Part shown: in pieces, positions 1 to 5,653 of the stretch
Position numbering within the stretch: position 1 is the first letter of the stretch
How the letters are laid out: every line of letters begins with the position of its first letter
NCBI GenBank assembly: GCA_024699595.1
Contig: JAILPG010000175.1
Span: 1-8,698 of the forward strand
Length of the DNA stretch: 8,698 nt
Origin: Lachnospiraceae bacterium
GTDB lineage: Bacteria; Bacillota_A; Clostridia; Lachnospirales; Lachnospiraceae
Reading direction: 5' to 3'
Translations under genes and position numbers: made by a program
The notes under the pieces: generated by a model
The model's input: the letters and a program-made list of their open reading frames with translations, nothing else
Databases searched by the model: none
What the model was told of the DNA's origin: nothing

Positions 1-465
1 GCTGGTTCTTTCAGCTGTCGTATTAATGGGCGCGGGCCTGTAGGAGGACTCTCTGAAAACAGGCTCAACGGCGCTCTTTGTATCATCTGCGGACGCTACG
101 GTGTCCACTGATTCGGAAACTTCAGGTTCAGGCTCTGATACGATGTCCTCTGAAACGGGCTCGGGCTCGGAAACACTTGCAGTGTCTGCCGTATCCGTAA
201 GCGGAGAATCCGTAACGAATGCGTCGGGTATCTCTATCTTGGTTTCTGAAGAATCCTCTGATACAACAGGCTCTATACTCTCCGGTATAACGGCTGCCGC
301 TACATCCGTAAGATCCGGATCGGATACGGGAATATCCGCGTCCGCAAGTCCTGCATCGGCAGTTGTTTCCGTCGTTTCGACTGCATTGCTCTTTACCGCC
401 TCTTCAGGCAGCAACTCGTTTACGGCCTGTGACAGATCCTCTTTGAAATCCTTGAAAAAACTCAT
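1..465 (-). CDS. Acidic low-complexity protein, N-terminal part; possible bactofilin (polymer-forming cytoskeletal protein)
   Basis: The frame is open from ATG 465-463 to the left edge (155 codons, no stop), so the gene is cut off at its 3' end. A GGAGG ribosome site at 477-473 lies 7 bases before the ATG. The protein starts MSFFKDFKEDLSQAVNEL, a short amphipathic leader. About 100 residues rich in Glu, Asp, Ser, Thr, Val and Pro follow, with SEPEP-type repeats around residues 98-114, then a more basic stretch containing RESSYRPAP. No membrane segment or signal peptide is visible. From memory, Lachnospiraceae bactofilins open with a similar 'FFKDxKEDxxQAVNEL' leader. The diagnostic beta-helical bactofilin core would lie beyond the window, so this assignment is an inference. 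It could be another acidic, disordered cytoplasmic protein. Confidence 0.55.
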   Translation of the reverse strand, partial: MSFFKDFKEDLSQAVNELLPEEAVKSNAVETTETTADAGLADADIPVSDPDLTDVAAAVIPESIEPVVSEDSSETKIEIPDAFVTDSPLTDTADTASVSEPEPVSEDIVSEPEPEVSESVDTVASADDTKSAVEPVFRESSYRPAPINTTAERTS

Positions 466-543
466 GTCTAAACCTCCGTTCTGATTGCTGATATTTATTT
501 TCTATATTCGGTGTATTTATATTCTGCTGTAAACAGTAATCCG

Positions 544-1404
544 TTACTCAAACTGGATCAGGGGAGTAGTTGATGTCGGCGACGTATCTATGGGAAGGAT
601 CACATATCCTCTGGCAAGAAGCCCCTGTATGATCTCCGGAAGAGCCTCGACCGTAGTGGTCTTTTCGGAAGTATCATGCATGAGGATCATTACATCTCCG
701 CCCTTCTTGCCGTCACAGCCCGAGAGCACGTTGTTTACGATAGTGTTCTTCTTGGCTATGGGTCTTACGGCATCTCCGGCAGATACATTCCAGTCATAAT
801 ACCTTACACCGGCAGCCCTCAGGATATTCTCATAAATGCTGTTATCAAGCGGAGACACTCTGTTATTGCTGCCGCCGGGGAATCTGTAGATCGTAGGTAC
901 CACCCCGGTAACCGATGCCACATAGGCCTGGTTGGCCGCAAAATCATTGACAAACGCATCAGCGCTCTTATAGATCTGCTTATATACATGCGAGGTCGAA
1001 TGAAGACCTATGGTATGTCCGGCTGCAGCTATCTTCTGGTATCTTTCAATGTTTGCCGGATCAGTCTTGTTGACCACAAAGAAGGTTGCCTTCACACCAT
1101 ATGCGTTCAGAATGGCGAGTATGGCATCCGTATTGGAACTTGGACCGTCATCAAAGGTCAGATATGCTCTCTTTACCGGAACTCCGGGAAACTGATCAAG
1201 AGTTGCCGGGATAACAAGCTCAGGATTGATATCAGTACCAGCAGATACGATCTCATTTTCCTTTACCGTATCTTCAGCGGCTACAACTACCGAATCCAGA
1301 GCCCTGGGGTTCACATCATATACGAAAACATTATTGAACACCGGCAGGGTCATAAGCAGAATACCGATGCTTCTCATTAATTTTTTTAACTTATATTTTT
1401 TCAT
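544..1404 (-). CDS. Polysaccharide deacetylase (NodB/CE4 family), probable cell-wall deacetylase
   Basis: This 286-residue protein is predicted to remove N-acetyl (or O-acetyl) groups from an extracellular polysaccharide, most likely peptidoglycan GlcNAc. A basic N-terminus followed by a hydrophobic stretch (about residues 13-29) indicates a signal peptide or membrane anchor; the catalytic domain starts near residue 78. All five CE4 motifs are visible: TFDDGP (83-88), HSTSH (135-139), RFPGG (174-178), YDW (203-205) and LMHD (241-244). The expected metal triad is Asp86/His135/His139, the catalytic base Asp85 and the motif-5 His243. The substrate cannot be read from sequence. The start follows the signal-like N-terminus, but there is no Shine-Dalgarno sequence before it or before the next in-frame Met (residue 10). 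It lies 66 bases downstream of the CPBP protease gene and 78 bases upstream of the acidic protein gene. Confidence 0.9.
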   Translation of the reverse strand: MKKYKLKKLMRSIGILLMTLPVFNNVFVYDVNPRALDSVVVAAEDTVKENEIVSAGTDINPELVIPATLDQFPGVPVKRAYLTFDDGPSSNTDAILAILNAYGVKATFFVVNKTDPANIERYQKIAAAGHTIGLHSTSHVYKQIYKSADAFVNDFAANQAYVASVTGVVPTIYRFPGGSNNRVSPLDNSIYENILRAAGVRYYDWNVSAGDAVRPIAKKNTIVNNVLSGCDGKKGGDVMILMHDTSEKTTTVEALPEIIQGLLARGYVILPIDTSPTSTTPLIQFE

Positions 1405-1420
1405 AACAAAAACATTTTAG

Positions 1421-1468
1421 CACACAACCGTTTATTAAAAAACAGTTTTAATGAAAAACGTGTGTTAT
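1421..1468 (-). other. AT-rich imperfect hairpin between protease and deacetylase genes
   Basis: The 66-base gap contains an imperfect inverted repeat. The core is ATTAAAA / TTTTAAT (7 bp) around a 5-base loop. With mismatches and bulges it extends to outer arms of ACACA and TGTGT. It begins just after the protease stop (1473-1471) and ends about 16 bases before the deacetylase ATG. It could be a weak terminator or mRNA-end structure, or affect translation of the next gene. Its low G+C makes the predicted structure weak, so function is uncertain. Confidence 0.35.
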
Positions 1469-1470
1469 TC

Positions 1471-2577
1471 TTAAGCTGTGCCGTCTCCTTCCTCTGATGT
1501 CGCGGTATCCGCCCCTTCGGGAGCCGTATTCTCATTTTCGGAAACCGGCGTATCCGCGCCTTCCGAAAAGATCGTATTTGCACCTTCGGGTATTGCCGCA
1601 TTCTCGGGAACGGGCATCTGTGCTTCCCTTATCACCGTCTTTGTGACTTTTGGTCTTTCGGAAGCTTTTGTCATGATCTCCTTTGCCTCCCCCGTATCCT
1701 TAAGCAGTCTCACCAGTGCAAAGCCTGCCATTGCGATAAACGGAATGCCGCCGATGATACCCGTGACCGAGGGACCCACAAAAGGATTTCCGCCGTCCTT
1801 TGTAAAATATATGCCTATCGATGCAAACCCGTTAAGGCTTCCGTGCGCTATAACGGCAGGCCATACACTGCCCGTACGGATGGTTATGTAAGCAAATGAT
1901 ATTCCGATGATCACGCAGAAAATACACATCGTGATAATGCCCGTAACGGGGAATCCCGGATATCCGACTCCGTAGTTATGTCCCATCATCGTAAGAGGAA
2001 GATGCCAGAGTCCCCAGATAACTCCTGTTATAAAAACGGCGGGCATAGTCCCGAATATCTTTATCATCTTTGGAAGCAGATAGCCTCTCCAACCCCACTC
2101 TTCTCCGAAGCAGGTGACCACATTTAAGATTGGTGCAAAGATAAGTCCGGAGAACACGGAGCCTATGACCGCGGTCCTTATGACCGAAACATTCACCTCT
2201 GTGCCCTGCTTGTTGAGTATCCCGATATAGTAATCAAGGTTTGCGGAAAACTCCGATCTGAATATGAGAAAATATATGATGGTCCCAAGGATCGCAAACA
2301 GAGGCGGGAAAAACCATGCGCCGACATAATATCTGATCTTGCCCTTTTTAAAATGGGGATCTATCATGCTGCCTGAAAAGCCTTCGCCGGAGGCAAGTCT
2401 TGTGATCAGTGCACACAATGCCGGAAACAGCATCACGACAGCCGTATTGAGCGCTCCTATGGACTTTATCTGCTTCCACTGCGGATACAGTACTGCAAAT
2501 TCGTAGATATATGTGATCACGAAAACCATGACCAGAAAGATGGTTATACGTTTAATGGTCTCTTTATCCTTAGTCAT
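1471..2577 (-). CDS. CPBP-family intramembrane metalloprotease (CAAX/Abi type) with repetitive acidic tail
   Basis: This 368-residue polytopic membrane protein has hydrophobic segments at about residues 12-30, 43-60, 84-106, 133-155, 177-194, 210-232, 236-256 and 270-290. The three CPBP (formerly Abi/CAAX protease) motifs are present: EEWGWR (Glu159-Glu160...Arg164), WGLWH (His192; the family pattern is FxxxH, here with Trp), and HGSLN (His245...Asn249). These are the expected metal-binding and catalytic residues of an Rce1-like glutamate protease; the target is unknown. The last ~70 residues are a cytoplasm-like hydrophilic tail ending in acidic octapeptide repeats, unusual for the family. 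GGAGA at 2589-2585 lies 7 bases before the ATG. A strong terminator for the preceding gene ends 3 bases before that ribosome site, leaving no room for a dedicated promoter in between. Nothing nearby indicates bacteriocin immunity. Confidence 0.9.
   Translation of the reverse strand: MTKDKETIKRITIFLVMVFVITYIYEFAVLYPQWKQIKSIGALNTAVVMLFPALCALITRLASGEGFSGSMIDPHFKKGKIRYYVGAWFFPPLFAILGTIIYFLIFRSEFSANLDYYIGILNKQGTEVNVSVIRTAVIGSVFSGLIFAPILNVVTCFGEEWGWRGYLLPKMIKIFGTMPAVFITGVIWGLWHLPLTMMGHNYGVGYPGFPVTGIITMCIFCVIIGISFAYITIRTGSVWPAVIAHGSLNGFASIGIYFTKDGGNPFVGPSVTGIIGGIPFIAMAGFALVRLLKDTGEAKEIMTKASERPKVTKTVIREAQMPVPENAAIPEGANTIFSEGADTPVSENENTAPEGADTATSEEGDGTA
1480..1614 (-). repeat. Degenerate ~24-base / octapeptide tandem repeats in the CPBP tail
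   Basis: Residues about 322-368 of the CPBP protein divide into roughly five to six degenerate octapeptides of the form (P/S)-E-(G/N)-A-(D/N)-T-x-x, for example PEGANTIF, SEGADTPV, PEGADTAT. One unit is a residue short. On the plus strand, related blocks beginning AT(T/C)C/T recur at about 1507, 1528, 1552, 1576 and 1600, spacing 21, 24, 24 and 24. The repeats are coding and strongly acidic. Confidence 0.7.
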
Positions 2578-2592
2578 TTCAAAATCTCCGTC

Positions 2593-2623
2593 AAAAAGGC
2601 TGCCGCACCCCTGCGGCAGCCTT
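2593..2623 (-). terminator. Rho-independent terminator after the 122-residue orphan gene
   Basis: On the minus strand a perfect 12-bp stem, AAGGCTGCCGCA / TGCGGCAGCCTT, encloses a GGGG loop and runs into a short T tract (two T of the stem plus three, ending at 2593). It begins 14 bases after the stop codon at 2640-2638. The plus strand lacks a T tract, so it is predicted to act only in the direction of the genes. It ends 3 bases before the CPBP ribosome site. Confidence 0.9.
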
Positions 2624-2637
2624 CATAATGAACCTTA

Positions 2638-3006
2638 TCATGCATAAAGATCTATTGGCCTGTAGAAACCGATCGACTGGGTATACTGATTAAGATCGGT
2701 ATTTAAGGATTCTGTGTTCTGTGTATTGTTCACAGCCTGGAAATCCTCAGGCGGAGCCATCACTCTTGATGCATTCTGTCTGGACTCCTCCATCTGTTTC
2801 TGCAGGATGCCCATAAAGTCTGCAGTTTCTCCTCTCTTAAGAGGGTTGACGTTCTGCTGTTCCTCAGTCAGGGCGGAAAAATCCGTCTTTGCTGTCAGGA
2901 GATCATCGCCAATGCCCTGTATTTTGTTCATACTGGAGGCTTTAATTGAATTGGTATTGTAAATGTAAGGCTGCACATATCCGGCGCCTATTCCGCCTAC
3001 CTGCAT
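2638..3006 (-). CDS. Uncharacterised 122-residue soluble protein with its own promoter and terminator
   Basis: I do not recognise this family. The protein starts MQVGGIGAGYVQPYIYN and has no signal peptide, membrane segment or cysteine. It is rich in Asn, Gln, Ser and Thr. An N-terminal Gly/Tyr-rich part (1-20) is followed by a charged middle (27-75, including TDFSALTEEQQNVNPLKRGE) that looks helical toward residues 62-83, then a polar, probably flexible stretch ending in FYRPIDLYA. I chose ATG 3006-3004 because AAAGGAG (3018-3012) sits 5 bases before it. The longer frame from 3078 would start upstream of the predicted transcription start and has no ribosome site. A near-consensus promoter and a strong terminator frame the gene, suggesting independent and possibly high expression. 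A structural or secreted-apparatus accessory role is conceivable, but nothing in the sequence establishes it. Confidence 0.8.
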   Translation of the reverse strand: MQVGGIGAGYVQPYIYNTNSIKASSMNKIQGIGDDLLTAKTDFSALTEEQQNVNPLKRGETADFMGILQKQMEESRQNASRVMAPPEDFQAVNNTQNTESLNTDLNQYTQSIGFYRPIDLYA

Positions 3007-3059
3007 ACAATCTCCTTTCTGTCCGTACCAAAAAAAGGTACAGAACTCCCTGTATTGGT
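3007..3059 (-). promoter_or_regulatory. Structured 5' leader of the orphan gene
   Basis: The predicted leader (transcription start near 3053) contains GTACC-T7-GGTAC at 3041-3025, an exact 5-bp inverted repeat around seven T. An alternative pairing joins TTCTGT plus ACC to GGT plus ACAGAA, with a 4-base bulge (ACGG) in the 3' arm. Its 3' arm touches the first bases of the AAAGGAG ribosome site. It could stabilise the mRNA or modulate translation. It matches no riboswitch class that I recognise, and is too small for most. Confidence 0.4.
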
Positions 3060-3088
3060 ATTGTACTAAAGAATTCAAGGTATGTCAA
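3060..3088 (-). promoter_or_regulatory. Sigma-A-type promoter for the orphan gene
   Basis: A perfect -35 box TTGACA (3088-3083) is followed by a 17-base spacer and the -10 box TACAAT (3065-3060, five of six consensus). The -35 box overlaps the final codons (Ile-Asp-Ile) of the PilT-like ATPase gene. Predicted transcription starts near 3053, giving a leader of about 47 bases before ATG 3006. This is the best promoter match seen in the window. Confidence 0.85.
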
Positions 3089-4115
3089 TCAGATTTTCGG
3101 GGATCTCACCCGAAATCACGCCCTTTGACACAAGCTCGGAAACATGTTTGCCAAAGGTCATCATCTTCCCGCTTTTATCAGCCTGCATAAGAGACAGTAT
3201 CTGATTGTACTTTTCCTCTTTTATAAGATTCCTGATCGCTCTGTCCGCCGTCATGATCTCGTTTACCATGACCCTTTCACCCTGAGGACCGTAAACCGTA
3301 CAGAGTGAACAGATACAGACAAGTGCCGAAGCAAGGCGGTCTCTTATGTATTCTCTTTTATATTCATCGGCACTTTTTATTATTTTCTTTATGGATTCTA
3401 TCACGCCGGCTGCTTCAAGCGTTGTTATCACAAGCTGTCCGTTCAGTGCAGCATCAATGCAAGCTTCGGTTTCCAGTCGATCCGATGAGCCGTCTGCAAA
3501 GATCACATCCGCATCCTGAAGCGATGCATCCCTTATGGCTCTTTCCATATTCTCCGGTCTGTCTCCGGTCTCCCTCTGTATTATCACGGAATTCTTTGGC
3601 GCAAGGACATATTCGCATACCCTTCCAAGCGTTACTATGACCCTTTTTTCCGTTTCATTGATGCCGTCTGCAAAAGAAGCGGCACAGGTGGTCTTTCCGG
3701 ATCCTTTTGTGCCTGAAAAAATGATAAGCCCGCTCTTTTTCTTTGAAAGAGCGCATACTGCCTGCGGCATCATAAGCTCTGTCATGCTCATTACGCTCTC
3801 AGGTATATAATGCATTGCCGCACAATACCCTTTTACGGTCTCAAAGAGGTTCACGCGGTATCTGCCGCCTTCTTCCGTGACATAGGAAAAAAGGGTGCTT
3901 CCCCTCTCTAATAGAAGATCCCTTCCTCCATCCGGATCCTGTGTAAAAAAGCTTTCGATGACCTGCGCGCTCAGGATCCTTTCATCGGGCATCACAAGCT
4001 CTCCGTTAAGCCTTATCATTACAGGTGCATCAGGACTCAGATGTACATCTGTCGCACCGCGTTTTCCGGCATCATTTATGATCTCCAAAAGCTCATTCTG
4101 TGATATATCATCCAT
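3075..4115 (-). CDS. Divergent PilT-family ATPase with degenerate catalytic motifs
   Basis: This 346-residue protein aligns end to end with PilT twitching-motility ATPases as I know them. The N-terminal domain has ATDVHLSPDAPVMIRLNGEL (21-40; PilT has SDLHLS..PMIR.dG). Walker A is GTKGSGKT (135-142), QRETG is at 180-184, and the C-terminal region has EIMTADRAIRNLIKEEKYNQI (from 286), very like PilT. Key motifs are changed. The Asp box expected as ITIEDPIE reads VTLGRVCE (161-168), losing the Glu and Asp. Walker B, expected as VGEMRD, reads FADGSSD (206-212), losing the catalytic Glu unless Asp208 substitutes. The His box expected as TLHT reads TLEA (His to Glu234). ATP binding is plausible; efficient hydrolysis is doubtful. 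The ATG overlaps the pepD stop by one base, with GAGG 8 bases upstream, indicating translational coupling. No other pilus gene is visible. It may be a regulatory or repurposed paralogue. Confidence 0.85.
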   Translation of the reverse strand: MDDISQNELLEIINDAGKRGATDVHLSPDAPVMIRLNGELVMPDERILSAQVIESFFTQDPDGGRDLLLERGSTLFSYVTEEGGRYRVNLFETVKGYCAAMHYIPESVMSMTELMMPQAVCALSKKKSGLIIFSGTKGSGKTTCAASFADGINETEKRVIVTLGRVCEYVLAPKNSVIIQRETGDRPENMERAIRDASLQDADVIFADGSSDRLETEACIDAALNGQLVITTLEAAGVIESIKKIIKSADEYKREYIRDRLASALVCICSLCTVYGPQGERVMVNEIMTADRAIRNLIKEEKYNQILSLMQADKSGKMMTFGKHVSELVSKGVISGEIPENLIDIP

Positions 4116-5557
4116 TATTTAAGCCTCTTAAGAACCTCAAGCAGCAGTCTCCACATTCTCTGCGCAGAGGATATGTCGAGTCTTTCCTGCGGCGTATGGA
4201 TATCCTTAAGGTCAGGTCCTATGGATACACAGTCAATATCAGGTATCTTTCCGGCAAAAATACCGCACTCAAGCCCCGCATGGATAACGTTTACGCAGGC
4301 TTCCCTTCCCGTAACAGAAGCGTAGCTCTCAGTCATTATATCCCTTAAGGGTGAGTCTTCCCTGTATTCCCAGGCGGGATAATCGCCCGAATAATCAATG
4401 TATCCGCCTGCCGATCCGAAAATGCAGTCAAGTCTTCTGCACAGATCTGTCTTTTCCGAGGTTACGCTGCTTCTTATCGAGTAACCGAATATGACCTCAT
4501 CCTCCGAGGTCTTTAGTATTCCCATGTTAAGCGAGGTCTGCACCAGCCCTTTGATAACGGGGCTCATCCTTATGACTCCGCCTGGCAGAGTGTAAAGAAG
4601 TCGTACGCAGTCCTTTGTGGAGCTTTTGTCAAAAGCCTTTCCGTTATAGCTTCCGCCTTTTTTTATCTCACACCTGATCGAAGGATCCGTGATCTCATAC
4701 TCCTTTCTGATCTGCGAAAAAAGCCCTTCGATCCTGTTTGCAAGCTCCTCTTTATTCTTCTCATCCGTGACTATGCGGGCTTTACAGCTTCTCGGAATGG
4801 CGTTATCCTTAAGCCCTCCCTCGACAGACAGGATATTTATACCGTCTCCTGCCGAATATAAGAGTCTTCCCATGATCTGGTTGGGATTGGCCCGTCCCTT
4901 ATTGATCTCTTCTCCTGAATGGCCTCCCGTAAAATCCTTAAGCTCTATCTCAAGAAGCGTACCGTTTACGTCACACTTTTTTACCGGAAGACGGCAGTCT
5001 GCCGTGATCCCTCCCGCGCATCCGCAGGTAAAGATGCCTTCTTCCTCAGAATCAATATTTATCATCCTCTTTGCTGAAAGAGGCGATACATCCAGAGCAG
5101 CTGCTCCAAGCATCCCGATCTCCTCATCGGAAGTGATGACTGCTTCAATGGGCGGATGCTTAATATCATCCGCTGAGAGGATCGCAAGGATATACGCGAC
5201 CCCTATTCCGTCATCTCCGCCAAGGGTCGTGCCCTCCGCACTTAAAGTGCCGTCACTTACGACAAGCTTAAGTCCGTCTTTTTCAAAATCGATATCCGTC
5301 CCGTCCGTTTTTTCGCATACCATATCCATATGCGCCTGCAGGATTACGGGCTCAGAATCTTCGTATCCGGGATATGCATCCTTAAAGATAATGATATTGT
5401 CGGATACGTCCTGAATGCATTTAAGACCTTTCTCTTTCGCAAAATCCTTAAGATAGTCGCTTATCTTCTTCGTATTGCGGGATCCGTGCGGAATGGCCGC
5501 TATCTCTTCGAACCTTGCAAACACCTCTGCAGGTTCCAAATCTTTAAGTACACCCAT
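4115..5557 (-). CDS. pepD: Aminoacyl-histidine dipeptidase (Xaa-His dipeptidase, peptidase family M20)
   Basis: This 480-residue cytosolic di-zinc peptidase is predicted to cleave Xaa-His and other dipeptides; length and motifs fit the PepD family (about 480-490 residues). Visible features are IPHGSRNT (22-29), metal ligand His76 in QAHMDMV with catalytic Asp78, bridging Asp115 in TTLGGDDGIG, catalytic/metal Glu145-Glu146 (SDEEIG), Asp169 in INIDSEEEG, lid-domain GGHSG (211-215), NAIPR (252-256), HAGLECG (426-432) and the final metal ligand His454 in DIHTPQE. All expected metal residues are present, so it should be active. The start matches the family N-terminus, but its best ribosome site (AGGAG near 5571) is 13 bases away, longer than usual. 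It follows the c-di-GMP gene by 97 bases and shares the base pattern TAATG with the downstream PilT-like gene. Family members are housekeeping enzymes of peptide use. Confidence 0.95.
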   Translation of the reverse strand: MGVLKDLEPAEVFARFEEIAAIPHGSRNTKKISDYLKDFAKEKGLKCIQDVSDNIIIFKDAYPGYEDSEPVILQAHMDMVCEKTDGTDIDFEKDGLKLVVSDGTLSAEGTTLGGDDGIGVAYILAILSADDIKHPPIEAVITSDEEIGMLGAAALDVSPLSAKRMINIDSEEEGIFTCGCAGGITADCRLPVKKCDVNGTLLEIELKDFTGGHSGEEINKGRANPNQIMGRLLYSAGDGINILSVEGGLKDNAIPRSCKARIVTDEKNKEELANRIEGLFSQIRKEYEITDPSIRCEIKKGGSYNGKAFDKSSTKDCVRLLYTLPGGVIRMSPVIKGLVQTSLNMGILKTSEDEVIFGYSIRSSVTSEKTDLCRRLDCIFGSAGGYIDYSGDYPAWEYREDSPLRDIMTESYASVTGREACVNVIHAGLECGIFAGKIPDIDCVSIGPDLKDIHTPQERLDISSAQRMWRLLLEVLKRLK

Positions 5558-5653
5558 TATACCGATATCTCTCCTTCTGTTTATTAAAATGAGCCGTCAG
5601 TAGAGCGCCGGTCAAAGCTTCTCCCTATAGAAAACGCTTGTCCGTGCATTTCC
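5558..5653 (-). other. 96-base gap between c-di-GMP gene and pepD, no confident promoter or terminator
   Basis: On the minus strand an imperfect hairpin (CAAGC-bulge-TTTTC pairing with GAGAAGC-bulge-TTG, about 5639-5612) lies shortly after the c-di-GMP gene stop. It has no T tract, so it is not a convincing terminator. A TTGACC element at about 5614-5609 is -35-like but has no -10 box at an acceptable distance. pepD may therefore be co-transcribed with the upstream gene. Confidence 0.3.

Noticed and set aside
101..484. Plus-strand 127-residue Ser/Thr-rich frame
   Set aside because: It is the antisense image of the acidic minus-strand gene; it has no ribosome site, and its composition is explained by the complementary codons.
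676..1380. Plus-strand 234-residue frame opposite the deacetylase
   Set aside because: It is antisense to a gene with all five CE4 motifs intact; no supporting motif or ribosome site.
1401..1601. 66-residue very basic frame overlapping the CPBP tail
   Set aside because: It is an out-of-frame reading of the repetitive tail with no ribosome site; the Arg/Lys richness follows from reading GA-rich repeats in another frame.
1471..2577. Bacteriocin self-immunity role for the CPBP protein
   Set aside because: No bacteriocin precursor with a double-Gly leader, export gene or regulator is visible nearby; family membership alone does not support it.
2668..2700. ACCGATC / GATCGGT 7-bp inverted repeat with 19-base spacer inside the orphan gene
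   Set aside because: It lies in coding sequence far from any start, with a long spacer; compatible with chance.
3007..3078. 24-codon upstream extension of the orphan gene (ATG 3078)
   Set aside because: It starts upstream of the predicted transcription start, overlaps the promoter and lacks a ribosome site; ATG 3006 has AAAGGAG at good spacing.
3075..4115. Complete type IV pilus or competence locus
   Set aside because: Only one PilT-like gene is present; no pilin, prepilin peptidase, PilB, PilC or PilM-Q gene is in the window.
4689..5414. Plus-strand 241-residue frame inside pepD
   Set aside because: It lies wholly antisense to a fully conserved pepD gene and has no recognisable motif.
5584..5649. 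21-codon frame between the c-di-GMP gene and pepD
   Set aside because: The GAGG before its ATG is only about two bases away and the product shows no recognisable feature; likely chance.
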